Shown piece after piece: positions 54,272 through 63,918 of a stretch of DNA of 64,000 nucleotides. Position 1 is the first letter of the stretch; each line of letters begins with the position of its first letter. The DNA is taken from contig NZ_JAFFQE010000011.1 of the NCBI RefSeq assembly GCF_016919005.1, forward strand, positions 1 to 64,000. The letters are read 5' to 3'. The position numbers and the translations under genes were made by a program. The notes beneath the pieces were generated by a model, which was not told where the DNA came from, made no database searches, and saw only the letters and a list, made by a program, of their open reading frames with translations. Source of the stretch: Desulfopila inferna (GTDB lineage: Bacteria; Desulfobacterota; Desulfobulbia; Desulfobulbales; Desulfocapsaceae).

Positions 54272-56533
54272 ATGAATGAACAACAAAAAAGGCTCCTCAA
54301 AATCGAGGAGCGCATCAATTACCTGATCCAGATCAAGGATTTTTCCAACTGGGGTAATCTAGATGGCTTCAAAAAATGCTGTAATCAACTGAAAAACAGC
54401 GTATACGAGCTCAGCGAAGAACAGCTGAACCGCGAAATCCGCAAACTGGATGAATCCATCATTTTTCTTGAAGAACGGGCCGAAGAACAATTGACCCCCA
54501 TGGAGAGGGTGCGCATCGTTAGAACCCCTCAGAGATTCAGCCTCAAGGATATTTTAGAAAATGTCTACGAGGATTATACCGAACTTGGCGGAGAAGACGA
54601 TGCCAACATAGATCCCGCGATGATGTGTGCCAAAGCCACCATCGTCAGACGCATCAAGAACAAGCCTTATACCGCTTCGGTTATGGTTATCGGCCAGGAA
54701 ACCGGACACGGCGACGAATTCCGCAACGGCGGCTCCTGTAAGCCGGAAGGCAACGCCAAGGCCCTCAGATATATGAAAGTGGCGGAAACGGAGGGCGTTC
54801 CCATACATTTTTATGTTTTCACCCCAGGGTCCTACCCGGTAGAGGAATATCCCGGCGCCGCTCAGCAGATTGCCCGGAATATCTATGCCATGGCCAAACT
54901 GCGGGTTCCCATGATCTCCTTCATTTCCGAGGGCGGTTCAGGCGGTGCCGAGGCTATCGGTCTCTCGGATTATCGGATGATGGCCAGTCACGGCTATTAT
55001 TCGGTTATCTCTCCCGAAGGTGCTGCCGCCATCGAGGGCCGGGTCAGGGAAGGCGAGAAGGTACCCAAAGAGCTTATCGAGGTCTGCGCCGACCGGCTGC
55101 GCCTGACGGCGGAAGACAATTTGAAGCTGAAAACCATTGATAAGATTATCTACGAGCCACCTCTTGGCGCCAGACAGGATGATTTCGCCTTCTTTTCCAA
55201 ACTGCGCACCGAAATGATCAGCGCAACCGACAAGGTGGTTCTGGCAACCAAAAGCTTTCGAGCCTTCCGCACCAACGAGATAATGCGGAAGAAATCGGAA
55301 ACCGAGGAACTCCAGGTAGAGGTGCCCTGGGATCTGAACAGGGAAGAGGTGAAAAAACTTCTGCGCCTTCGCTCCCTGAAATACCGTCGCATGGCGATGA
55401 CGGGATTCAGTGGCCAACTGAGCGAGTCCGAATACTACTATAACCGCTTCAAGGTTAAGTCCGAAAAGGTGTATTACAACATCCGCTACGATATCTTCAA
55501 GAATCACAAGAAGCAGATGCGGCGGGTACTCAAGGAGGTTTCCGGGGAAAGCTCGGTAATGCTGAAACGCATCGTCGAACCTCTCAATGCGGTCCTTGAT
55601 TTCTGGGACAAAAAAACCGAGAAGCGCACCCCAAGGCTGTTAACCCAGGGGGATCCCGTGCAATCGGCAAGCTCCAGGGTCGACCCCCTGGAACTGACCG
55701 ACACCTATACCAGTCCTTTGGCCAACGAAGACAGAACCGTCACTTGCCCCAATCATGAGAAATACGGTTGCAAAGACCTCTGGATACCGGATCTTTACGG
55801 CGAATTCTGCGGGGTCTGCGAGAGTTGCGGACATCATTTTCCCCTGGAACACCAATGGTATCTGGAAAATGTTTTCGATCCGAATTCGATCCGCTTTTTC
55901 AATTCGGAAATAACCTCGCATAACCCTCTGCGTTACACCGGTTATACGGAACGACTAGAGCTTGCCCAAAAGAAGACCCGCCGGAATTCCGGCAACATGA
56001 CTTTTACCGCCGAGGTCAATGGCATTCAAATTGTCACCTCAATGCTCTATTCCGACTTTCGCAACGGCACCGTCGGTTCAGCTGAGGGAGAAAAATTTGT
56101 GCAGGCCTGCAAGCTCGCCAAAAGGAAGAAAAGGCCACTGCTCGCCTACATCCATTCCACCGGCGGCATCCGCATTCAGGAGGGCACGCTGGGAGTCATC
56201 CAGATGCCGAAATGTACCATGGCGGTCCGGGAATATATTGATGCAGGCGGCCTTTATATTGTCGTCTACGACAACAATTCCTATGCCGGCCCGGTGGCCT
56301 CCTTCCTGGGCTGCTCGCCCTACCAGTTTGCCATACGCTCCAGCCGTGTCGGCTTCGCCGGCCCCAGGGTTATCCGGGAAACAACGGGAATCGACATCCC
56401 TCCCGATTACCACTCGGCGCGCAACGCCCTGAAACGCGGACATATCCAGGGTATCTGGAACCGCAGGGATTTCCGCAGAAATCTGCATAAGGCCCTGCAG
56501 ACCATGGGCAGTCCGAGCCTCTATTATCGCTAA
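54272..56533 (+). CDS. fused acetyl-CoA carboxyltransferase, alpha then beta (AccA-AccD)
   Basis: 753-aa single chain. Residues 1-330 are AccA-like: N-terminal helical region, then GQETGHGDEFRNGGSCKPEGNAKALRYMKVAE in two parts, ISEGGSGGAEAIGLSD and SVISPEGAAAIE. A linker of about 150 residues, helical and basic, follows. Residues 485-753 are AccD-like with a zinc ribbon (Cys492, Cys500, Cys516, Cys519; the first knuckle has spacing seven rather than two), AYIHSTGGIRIQEG, and SYAGPVASFLG. Known fusions usually run beta-alpha; here the order is alpha-beta. With the preceding biotin carboxylase it makes a two-gene acyl-CoA carboxylase lacking only the carrier protein. Confidence 0.9.
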   Translation: MNEQQKRLLKIEERINYLIQIKDFSNWGNLDGFKKCCNQLKNSVYELSEEQLNREIRKLDESIIFLEERAEEQLTPMERVRIVRTPQRFSLKDILENVYEDYTELGGEDDANIDPAMMCAKATIVRRIKNKPYTASVMVIGQETGHGDEFRNGGSCKPEGNAKALRYMKVAETEGVPIHFYVFTPGSYPVEEYPGAAQQIARNIYAMAKLRVPMISFISEGGSGGAEAIGLSDYRMMASHGYYSVISPEGAAAIEGRVREGEKVPKELIEVCADRLRLTAEDNLKLKTIDKIIYEPPLGARQDDFAFFSKLRTEMISATDKVVLATKSFRAFRTNEIMRKKSETEELQVEVPWDLNREEVKKLLRLRSLKYRRMAMTGFSGQLSESEYYYNRFKVKSEKVYYNIRYDIFKNHKKQMRRVLKEVSGESSVMLKRIVEPLNAVLDFWDKKTEKRTPRLLTQGDPVQSASSRVDPLELTDTYTSPLANEDRTVTCPNHEKYGCKDLWIPDLYGEFCGVCESCGHHFPLEHQWYLENVFDPNSIRFFNSEITSHNPLRYTGYTERLELAQKKTRRNSGNMTFTAEVNGIQIVTSMLYSDFRNGTVGSAEGEKFVQACKLAKRKKRPLLAYIHSTGGIRIQEGTLGVIQMPKCTMAVREYIDAGGLYIVVYDNNSYAGPVASFLGCSPYQFAIRSSRVGFAGPRVIRETTGIDIPPDYHSARNALKRGHIQGIWNRRDFRRNLHKALQTMGSPSLYYR

Positions 56534-56591
56534 CCCAGCTGAACTGGCTATGAGCCTCTGGTCCAATAGGTGCTACTTTAAATCACCATTC

Positions 56592-56629
56592 TCTTTTCCG
56601 CCCGGAACATTTGTCCGGGCGAGAAAAGA
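56592..56629 (+). terminator. strong hairpin behind the carboxylase genes
   Basis: A stem of 15 pairs with one bulged A: the core CGCCCGGA/TCCGGGCG, extended by CTTTTC/GAAAAG, closes a 7-nt loop. No T tract follows on either strand, so it may be an mRNA-end stabiliser or a barrier rather than a classical terminator. The rest of the gap (56534-56890) holds the efflux promoter. Confidence 0.5.
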
Positions 56630-56782
56630 ACGGGCCAGGAATCCTTAAAAACCGTCTCCGGCTTTGACGAATTGATTTGATATCGGGGTATATGCCTTGA
56701 ATTCTCCAGGATCGACTGACCGGTCAACAGCGCAATAATCCTAATCCCGGAATACTTATCAAAACCAGCAAAAAAATACAGT

Positions 56783-56810
56783 TGCATACATTCATGAATG
56801 TATATATATA
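56783..56810 (+). promoter_or_regulatory. efflux promoter with AcrR-like operator
   Basis: ATACATTCATGAATGTAT (56786-56803) is a perfect 18-bp palindrome. It closely resembles the E. coli AcrR site, in which TACATACATT and AATGTATGTA flank a short core. TTGCAT (56783-56788) and TATATA (56805-56810) are plausible -35 and -10 boxes with a 16-bp spacer, so a repressor bound here would cover the promoter. The TetR gene that closes this operon is the obvious ligand-responsive partner. Confidence 0.75.
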
Positions 56811-56890
56811 TCTGCGCCTGCTAAAGTAGAACATCAATCTGCACGCTTTTTTAAAATACAATATATAACTCTAAAAAATTGGGGAATATT

Positions 56891-58090
56891 TTGAAACTAC
56901 ACTTTAGGGTATTCATTATTCTGATGATACTTACGGCATTTCTCCTTGGAGCATGTCAGGAAAAAGCTCCCGAAAAGGCAGCGGCACCGATGCCAGTCGA
57001 AGTCGATATCATAACCCTCGAGGAAGAGCCGGTTAAACTCGAGGTGGAACTGCCGGGACGAACGACAGCGTATCGGGTCGCCGAAGTTCGGCCACAGGTT
57101 AATGGGATTGTCAAAAAACGGCTCTTTGCCGAAGGCAGTGAAGTCACAGCCGGAGAACTCCTCTACCAGATTGATCCAGCCTCCTACCAGGCCAGGCTTG
57201 ACAGTGCAGAGGCGGCTCTTGCCAAGGCAAAGGCCATAGAGTACTCAGCCAGGCTGAAAGCCGAAAGGTACAAGACGCTTGATCGCACCAACGCGGTGAG
57301 CGAAATGGATCTGGTTGAAATCGACGCCGGCTGGAAGCAATCGATTGCCGACGTGGCCTCTGCCGAAGCCGCCTTGCATGGCGCCCGCATCAACCTTGAC
57401 TACACCGAGGTGAGAGCCCCTATCGCCGGACGGATCGGCAAATCGATGATCACCGAAGGAGCCCTGGTCACGGCTCAGCAGAGTGCGCCCCTTGCCGTTA
57501 TCCAACAGCTTAATCCTCTTTATGTGGATGTCACTCAATCAAGTACCGAACTGCTGCGCTTGAAAAAGGATTTGTCGGTAGGTTTGCTGGATAACGGTGA
57601 AAAGACCCAATCTGATGTCACTATTTTACTTGAAGACGGCTCCGAATATGAGCAGAAGGGTTCTCTTGAATTTTCCGATCTGACTGTCGACCAGTCTACA
57701 GGAACCATCACACTGCGCGCCATTGTCGCCAATCCCGACGAAAATCTGCTGCCTGGAATGTTTGTTCGTGCCAGGGTGTCAAAAGGCCTGAAGCAGGATG
57801 CCATTCTCATACCGGCGGCGAGTCTCAGCCGCAACAGCAAGGGGCAGGCGGTCGTGATGCTGGTGAATGCCCAGTCTACCGTGGAGAGCCGCATCATCGA
57901 TGCAGGAAGGAACATCGGAGATAACGTTCTCGTCAACGATGGCCTGACAGCCGGAGAACAACTGATTACAGCGGGTCTCCAAAAAATCAAACAGGGTGTC
58001 ACCGTCAAAGCCGTTGAACAGCAGGACGCTTTAAGCGACCAGATTGCCCTGAAGAACCAACCTGACAATTCTCTTACGCCGGCGGAGTAA
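56891..58090 (+). CDS. AcrA-type membrane fusion lipoprotein
   Basis: Periplasmic adaptor of the second RND pump, 399 aa. Lipoprotein signal MKLHFRVFIILMILTAFLLGAC with lipidation Cys in LLGAC. Lipoyl halves VRPQVNGIVKKRLFAEGSEVTAGELLYQID and YTEVRAPIAGRIGKSMITEGALV bracket a coiled coil (about 95-165). The start is a TTG at 56891 preceded by GGGGA; another TTG at 56879 is in frame but lacks a site. Three base pairs separate it from the pump gene. Confidence 0.9.
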   Translation: MKLHFRVFIILMILTAFLLGACQEKAPEKAAAPMPVEVDIITLEEEPVKLEVELPGRTTAYRVAEVRPQVNGIVKKRLFAEGSEVTAGELLYQIDPASYQARLDSAEAALAKAKAIEYSARLKAERYKTLDRTNAVSEMDLVEIDAGWKQSIADVASAEAALHGARINLDYTEVRAPIAGRIGKSMITEGALVTAQQSAPLAVIQQLNPLYVDVTQSSTELLRLKKDLSVGLLDNGEKTQSDVTILLEDGSEYEQKGSLEFSDLTVDQSTGTITLRAIVANPDENLLPGMFVRARVSKGLKQDAILIPAASLSRNSKGQAVVMLVNAQSTVESRIIDAGRNIGDNVLVNDGLTAGEQLITAGLQKIKQGVTVKAVEQQDALSDQIALKNQPDNSLTPAE

Positions 58091-58093
58091 ACA

Positions 58094-61000
58094 ATGGCTG
58101 CATTTTTCATAGACCGCCCCATCTTTGCATGGGTAATTGCTATCGTCATCATGCTGGCCGGCGCCTTATCGATACTGCGCCTGCCCGTATCCCAATATCC
58201 TGAGATCGCACCACCTACGGTAACCATCACGGCGACCTATCCGGGCGCTTCAGCCAAGACCGTCGAGGACAGTGTAACTCAGGTTATCGAGCAAAACATG
58301 AACGGGCTCGACAATCTGCTGTATATGGGATCGCAGAGTTCCTCCGCCGGCACGGCGACCATTACCCTGACCTTTCAGGCAGGGACCGATCCGGACATCG
58401 CCCAGGTCCAGGTCCAGAACAAACTGCAGCAGGTCACCAGTCAGATTCCACAGGAAGTACAGCAGCTCGGACTACAGGTTTCAAAATCCAATTCAACCAT
58501 TCTGATGGTTGTCGGCCTGATATCGACAAACGACTCTGTTGATAAGAACGATCTGGCCGATTTCATGGTGACGACCCTCAAGGACCCGCTGAGCCGCACC
58601 AAAGGTGTCGGCAACGTCCGAATATTCGGCAGTCAGTACGCCATGCGGATCTGGCTCGACCCGCACAAGCTCAACAGCTTTCAGTTGACCCCTGGTGATA
58701 TCAGCGCAGCCATTTCCGCTCAGAACAACCAGGTGGCGGTAGGCAACCTCGGAGGAACACCTTCCGTTGCCGGGCAGCAGGTAAGCGCCACCATGATGGC
58801 CCAGACCATGATGAGTTCTCCCGAGGAATTTGCCGAAATCCTGCTCAAGGTAAACACCGACGGCTCGCAGATCCGCTTAGGAGATGTCGCCCGGGTTGAA
58901 ATCGGCGGGGAGAGCTATGCCGCAATTCCCACCTTTAACGGCCAGGCTGCCAGTGGTATGGGGATAATGCTGGCAACCGGTGCCAATGCCCTGGAGACGG
59001 CAGAGGCGGTCCGCGCTAAACTCAGTGAGTTGCAGCCCTATTTCCCCGCCGGGATTGAAATTGTCTATCCCTACGACACCACAACCTTTGTTAAAATCTC
59101 CATCGAAGAGGTTGTGCATACCCTGATTGAGGCTATTATTCTGGTATTCCTGGTAATGTTCCTCTTTCTACAGAATTTTCGGGCAACTCTTATTCCCACC
59201 ATTGCCGTGCCTGTAGTTTTGCTTGGAACCTTTGGAGTCATGGCGGCTTTTGGCTTTTCCATCAATACCCTGACTATGTTCGGCCTGGTTTTGGCTATCG
59301 GCCTGCTGGTCGATGATGCCATCGTCGTGGTTGAGAACGTGGAGCGGATCATGGAGACGGAGGGCTTATCTCCTCTGGAAGCCACCAGAAAATCCATGAA
59401 ACAAATTACCGGCGCTCTTATCGGCATTGCCCTGGTGCTTTCCGCGGTTTTCGTACCCATGGCCTTTTTCGGCGGGTCCACGGGGGCGATTTACCGCCAG
59501 TTCTCTCTTACCATTGTTTCAGCGATGGCGCTTTCGGTTATCGTTGCCCTGATCCTTACCCCAGCTCTCTGCGCTACAATGCTCAAACCGAAAAAGGCTG
59601 GAGAACATCACCAGAAACGTGGTTTTTTCGGCTGGTTCAACCGTCTATTCAATCGCAGCATAGGTGGGTATGGCAGCAGCGTCGGCTATATTGTCAAGCG
59701 ATCGGGTCGATTCGGGGTGATATTTCTGCTTCTTGTCGGAGGAATGATCTTTCTCTTCACCAAACTGCCTACTTCCTTTCTTCCTGAAGAGGATCGCGGT
59801 ATTTTTCTTTCCATGGTGCAGCTTCCCACAGGAGCCACTTTGGAGCGCACTCAGCAGGTGCTTGACAAAGTACGCGACTACTATCTCATCCAGGAGAAGG
59901 AAAATATAGATACCGTCTTTACCATAGCAGGTTTCAGTTTTGCCGGCAGCGGGCAGAACATGGGCCTGGTTTTTACCCGGATGAAAGACTGGAGCGAGCG
60001 GGAAAGAGCAGATCAATCGGTGAACGCCATAATCGGCAGGGCCATGGGATATTTCTCCCGAATCAAAGAGGCCCAGGTATATGCCTTCAACCTTCCGGCC
60101 ATCTCGGGCCTGGGTACCTCAACCGGCTTTGATTTCTATCTGCAGGACCGCGCGGGACTGGGCCATGCCAAATTGATCGCAGCCAGAAATCAACTTCTCG
60201 GCATGGCCGCGCAGAATCCCGATCTTACCAGGGTTCGTCCGAACGGCATGGAAGATACACCTCAGTACAACCTGGATGTGGATTACGAGAAGGCCATGGC
60301 ATTCGGTGTCTCGGTCGGCGATATCAACAGAACCCTTTCCACCGCCTGGGGCTCAAACTATGTCAATGACTTTGTACATAACGGCCGGATAAAAAAGGTG
60401 TACCTGCAGGCCGATGCCCCTTTTCGTATGCAACCCGAAGACATCCGGCAATGGTATGTCCGCAACAACAAAGGCGACATGGTACCGTTTTCGACCTTTA
60501 CCAGCGGTCACTGGAGTTTTGGTTCGCCTCGACTCGAACGCTTTAATGGCAATCCTGCCGTTCAGATAATGGGTGAAGCCGCACCGGGCAGATCAAGCGG
60601 AGACGCCATGGCGACCATTGACCAACTGGTATCCCAGCTTCCCAGAGGGATAGGATATGAGTGGACCGGCGCCTCCTTCCAGGAAAAACAATCCGGATCC
60701 CAGGCACCGGCTCTTTACGCCATCTCCATTCTAGTGGTCTTTCTCTGCCTTGCAGCCCTGTACGAAAGCTGGTCAGTGCCCTTCTCGGTTATTCTGGCTG
60801 TCCCTCTCGGTGTTCTCGGCGCCCTGCTTGCCGCCTATTTCCGCGGTATGGAAAATGACGTTTTTTTTCAGGTGGGACTGCTGACAACCATAGGATTATC
60901 CGCTAAAAATGCTATCCTGATCGTTGAGTTTGCCAAATCCCTCCATGATGAGGGGGCAGATTTGGTTTCCGCTACGATCAAGGCATGCCGGATGCGGCTC

Positions 61001-61234
61001 CGCCCGATCCTGATGACCTCGCTGGCTTTTATGCTCGGTGTTTTACCGCTGGCGATCAGCACGGGTGCAGGCGCCAACAGCAGAAACGCCATCGGCACCG
61101 GGGTTTTCGGCGGCATGCTGTCGGCTACTGTCCTGGCCATCTTCTTTATTCCTCTCTTTTTTGTGGTGGTAATGCGGCTCTCCCGGAAACGGCACCCTGA
61201 AAAGATCACCGTTGCTTCGCCTCAGGAATGCTGA
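58094..61234 (+). CDS. AcrB-type RND multidrug efflux pump
   Basis: 1046 aa, typical of AcrB/TtgB/MexB. Starts [17 protein letters not shown], the HAE1 signature. The proton relay is complete: Asp407 and Asp408 in [10 protein letters not shown], and Lys938 in [13 protein letters not shown]. The periplasmic porter loops, including [21 protein letters not shown], and the second repeat helix segment [29 protein letters not shown], here cited as two motifs, are intact. It lies between the adaptor and the TetR gene; no outer-membrane gene is in the operon, so it likely uses a TolC encoded elsewhere or the one at 4936. Confidence 0.95.
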   Translation: MAAFFIDRPIFAWVIAIVIMLAGALSILRLPVSQYPEIAPPTVTITATYPGASAKTVEDSVTQVIEQNMNGLDNLLYMGSQSSSAGTATITLTFQAGTDPDIAQVQVQNKLQQVTSQIPQEVQQLGLQVSKSNSTILMVVGLISTNDSVDKNDLADFMVTTLKDPLSRTKGVGNVRIFGSQYAMRIWLDPHKLNSFQLTPGDISAAISAQNNQVAVGNLGGTPSVAGQQVSATMMAQTMMSSPEEFAEILLKVNTDGSQIRLGDVARVEIGGESYAAIPTFNGQAASGMGIMLATGANALETAEAVRAKLSELQPYFPAGIEIVYPYDTTTFVKISIEEVVHTLIEAIILVFLVMFLFLQNFRATLIPTIAVPVVLLGTFGVMAAFGFSINTLTMFGLVLAIGLLVDDAIVVVENVERIMETEGLSPLEATRKSMKQITGALIGIALVLSAVFVPMAFFGGSTGAIYRQFSLTIVSAMALSVIVALILTPALCATMLKPKKAGEHHQKRGFFGWFNRLFNRSIGGYGSSVGYIVKRSGRFGVIFLLLVGGMIFLFTKLPTSFLPEEDRGIFLSMVQLPTGATLERTQQVLDKVRDYYLIQEKENIDTVFTIAGFSFAGSGQNMGLVFTRMKDWSERERADQSVNAIIGRAMGYFSRIKEAQVYAFNLPAISGLGTSTGFDFYLQDRAGLGHAKLIAARNQLLGMAAQNPDLTRVRPNGMEDTPQYNLDVDYEKAMAFGVSVGDINRTLSTAWGSNYVNDFVHNGRIKKVYLQADAPFRMQPEDIRQWYVRNNKGDMVPFSTFTSGHWSFGSPRLERFNGNPAVQIMGEAAPGRSSGDAMATIDQLVSQLPRGIGYEWTGASFQEKQSGSQAPALYAISILVVFLCLAALYESWSVPFSVILAVPLGVLGALLAAYFRGMENDVFFQVGLLTTIGLSAKNAILIVEFAKSLHDEGADLVSATIKACRMRLRPILMTSLAFMLGVLPLAISTGAGANSRNAIGTGVFGGMLSATVLAIFFIPLFFVVVMRLSRKRHPEKITVASPQEC

Positions 61235-61269
61235 ATAGAGAAGAATGTGCATGAGAATCTTTGACTGAA

Positions 61270-61902
61270 ATGGCAAGAAAGACAAAAGAAGAAGCCCTGA
61301 AAACCCGTGAAGCTATTCTTGATGCCGCGGTACGGATTTTCTCCGTACAAGGGGTATCGCGTACTACCCTGGCCACCATCGCTAAAGACGCGGGGGTAAC
61401 CAGAGGCGCCATTTACTGGCATTTCAAGAATAAGGAGGATCTGCTGGGAGCCCTTTGGGAGCAGCTCCTCCTGCCCTTCGAGCCTATCAGCCTGGCATGT
61501 GAAGATTCCCACGAACCCGACCCTCTCGGCAAATTAAAATCCTCTCACGTGGCTTTTTTCAAAAGTCTCAAGGAAGACCCCAGAATGCTGCAGCTTTTTC
61601 GAATCCTGCTGACCAAATGTGAAACGGTGGAGGATACCGGCGCCCTTGACCTTCACAGGGTAAATTGCCATCTTGAAGGGCAGCGCAAGATTGAAAATAT
61701 TCTGCGCAATGCCATCAACAAGGGACAGTTGCCCGAAGATCTCGATGTTCGGCTGGCGGGTATTGCAACAATTTCCTTCATCGATGGCCTGCTCAACAAC
61801 TGGATTATGTTTCCAGACCTCTTGGATACCGACAAAGAGATTCCGGCAATGCTTGACGGACTCGTCCAGATGCTGGGCTGCGGTTCATTTGCCAAAACCT
61901 GA
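61270..61902 (+). CDS. AcrR/TtgR-type TetR repressor
   Basis: 210 aa. The N-terminal TetR domain is very close to AcrR: ARKTKEEALKTREAILDAAVRIF, then GVSRTTLATIAKDAGVTRGAIYWHFKNKEDLL, with the recognition helix TRGAIYWHF. The C-terminal ligand domain has the family look (WEQLLLPFEPI, FIDGLLNNWIMFPDLLD). The ATG at 61270 gives the usual MARKT start. It is encoded last in the operon, which would give feedback control through the palindrome at 56786. Confidence 0.92.
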   Translation: MARKTKEEALKTREAILDAAVRIFSVQGVSRTTLATIAKDAGVTRGAIYWHFKNKEDLLGALWEQLLLPFEPISLACEDSHEPDPLGKLKSSHVAFFKSLKEDPRMLQLFRILLTKCETVEDTGALDLHRVNCHLEGQRKIENILRNAINKGQLPEDLDVRLAGIATISFIDGLLNNWIMFPDLLDTDKEIPAMLDGLVQMLGCGSFAKT

Positions 61903-61941
61903 TATAATCAAAAAGACATCCCTCTGATTGACAGAATTATT

Positions 61942-63261
61942 TTGAAGAATATACCTCCACTCGCGAATCCCGCAGTCAATAGTCTCCCCCCCATGAAAGC
62001 AGGTCTGTTTGTCTGGGGATTTGGCGCTGTTTTTTACCTGCTTGGCTTTTTTCATAGAGTGGCACCGGCCGTTATCACCGGAGAACTCATGCAGGAATTC
62101 GCCATCAGCGCAGCCGCTCTCGGCAATCTTTCGGCTTTGTATTTCTACAGCTATGTGGCTATGCAGATACCCACGGGAATTCTTGCCGACCGCTGGGGGC
62201 CACGTCGCCTGCTTACTCTGGGAACCGGCGTTGCCGCCCTTGGCACCCTGATGTTTGCCCTGGCACCGGGGATCCTCTGGGCAGGAATCGGGCGGCTGCT
62301 GATCGGCGGCTCGGTAGCGGTAGCCTTTGTCTGTCTGTTGAAGCTTGCGGCCAACTGGTTTGCCCCGTCGCGCTTCGCCCTGGTCTCGGGACTTGCCCTG
62401 TTCTGTGGAATTATGGGAGCTGTTTTTGCCGGCACGCCCCTGCGCCTTTTCGTTGATATATTCGGCTGGCGCAGTGTGGTTCTCTTCTCTGCGGCTATAA
62501 CCGTCCTTGCCGGAGTGGGTACCTGGTTGTTTGTCAGGGATTATCCCCATGAAAAAGGCTTCAAGGACTTTCTCATCACCGCCAAGCCTGCCGCATCACA
62601 TAAAAAAACCGGATACATAGCTGATATAATCCAGGTGTTCAGCTACCGCAACACCCTGCTGTTATTCATCATCCCGGGAGGGATTGTCGGGTGCCTCCTT
62701 ACCTTTTCCGGCCTGTGGGGAGTTCCCTATCTGACCACCATGCACGGTATTTCGCCCGCAAAAGCGGCATCTCTCACCTCCGCGCTGCTGGTAGCCTGGG
62801 CAGTAGGTGGACCCGTTTTCGGCTGGCTCTCCGACAAACTGAAAAACAGAAAACGACTCTACCTCACCGGCTGTGCTGTTGCAGCTGCCGGATGGATTGC
62901 CATCGTCTATCTTCCGAATCTCTCTCTTGTCCAGCTCCTTTTTGTCTTGTTGATTACCGGTTTTTTCTCCGGCTCCATGATCATCAGTTTTGCCTTCGCC
63001 AAGGAATCTGTCCCTCCATATCTTGCGGGCACTGTTTCCGGAGTAATCAATATGGGAGTTATGATGGGTCCGATGATCTTGCAGCCCTTGGTGGGCTTGG
63101 CTCTGGACCGTTTATGGACAGGGGAGGTTTTGGCCGGTATCCGCATATATAGCGCAATTGCCTATCGCACCGGCTTTACCTTGATGCTGGCCTGGATCCT
63201 GCTTTCCCTCCTGTTGCTGCTCTTCACCAGGGAGACCGGCTGCAGGCAAATGCCGCATTGA
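61942..63261 (+). CDS. MFS transporter
   Basis: 439 aa, twelve helices. The loop 2-3 motif is GILADRWGPRRLLTLG, a good MFS A-motif (GxxxDRxGRRxxL), and the second half carries GWLSDKLKNRKRLYLTG. Early helix FYLLGFFHRVAPAVITGELMQEF resembles the glucarate/anion-symporter-like and proton-linked families; the substrate is unknown. The start is uncertain: TTG at 61942 or ATG at 61993, neither with a clear ribosome site. It begins 40 bp after the TetR gene and could be an added part of that regulon. Confidence 0.88.
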   Translation: MKNIPPLANPAVNSLPPMKAGLFVWGFGAVFYLLGFFHRVAPAVITGELMQEFAISAAALGNLSALYFYSYVAMQIPTGILADRWGPRRLLTLGTGVAALGTLMFALAPGILWAGIGRLLIGGSVAVAFVCLLKLAANWFAPSRFALVSGLALFCGIMGAVFAGTPLRLFVDIFGWRSVVLFSAAITVLAGVGTWLFVRDYPHEKGFKDFLITAKPAASHKKTGYIADIIQVFSYRNTLLLFIIPGGIVGCLLTFSGLWGVPYLTTMHGISPAKAASLTSALLVAWAVGGPVFGWLSDKLKNRKRLYLTGCAVAAAGWIAIVYLPNLSLVQLLFVLLITGFFSGSMIISFAFAKESVPPYLAGTVSGVINMGVMMGPMILQPLVGLALDRLWTGEVLAGIRIYSAIAYRTGFTLMLAWILLSLLLLLFTRETGCRQMPH

Positions 63262-63294
63262 CCTGGCACTGTCGGCTTACTTTATATCCCTCTT

Positions 63295-63918
63295 TCAAAT
63301 ATCCAGACAGTTTTCTGTCCGGTAAAAGATCGAAGTGCACCAGCGGCGCGTGGCAAGGGCGCCCATACCCCAGAAATCCAGACGTTTAAAGGCCGCCTTG
63401 TGGAGGAAGTCATAACCATCCCGATATTCATCGCGGTCACTGTTGTCCCAGACAATCACCCCATTCGGCCGCAGAGCAGACACACTGTTTTTTGCACAGT
63501 CGACCCGGTCCCGGCCATCGATAACCACGACATCGAAGATGCTGCCATATGTCGTAATTTCCATAGCATATTCCCTGCTGCCACCTTTGGCCCGGCGCAG
63601 AAGGTAGGTGATATCTGCCGGCATCTTTGAACGGAATTCGGCATACCACTCCTTGTCGTGCTCACAGCTGATCAGCCGTTTCACCCGCTCACTCCACCAG
63701 AAGGTAGAGTTGCCGCTGCCGTATTCAAAGACGGTCATGAATGGTCTTATTCGATCGGCAAGAAAATCAAGAGCGGGATAGGTAATCCAGGGAATGGGGT
63801 GACCGTCGGCATCCACTGCCTGACTCTCTGCCATTGATCTGAGCCAGCCGGATTTCAACAGATATCCGGGTGATTCGGAAAATATGGCTACAATATCCTT
63901 GATTTTCTCCTTCTGCAT
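63295..63918 (-). CDS. class I SAM-dependent methyltransferase
   Basis: 207 aa. The SAM-binding motif I is TVFEYGSGNSTFWWSERV, followed by CEHDKEWYAEFR (acidic end of strand 2) and FDVVVIDGRDRVDCAKNSVSAL (motif post-I and IV). The C-terminal WDNSDRDEY and HKAAFKRLDFWGMGALATRRWCTSIFY are typical of small methyltransferases often linked to sugar or polyketide-like substrates. The substrate is unknown. GGAGG lies five bases before the ATG. It is convergent with the MFS gene; beyond it (63919-64000) I see only the promoter side. Confidence 0.85.
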   Translation of the reverse strand: MQKEKIKDIVAIFSESPGYLLKSGWLRSMAESQAVDADGHPIPWITYPALDFLADRIRPFMTVFEYGSGNSTFWWSERVKRLISCEHDKEWYAEFRSKMPADITYLLRRAKGGSREYAMEITTYGSIFDVVVIDGRDRVDCAKNSVSALRPNGVIVWDNSDRDEYRDGYDFLHKAAFKRLDFWGMGALATRRWCTSIFYRTENCLDI

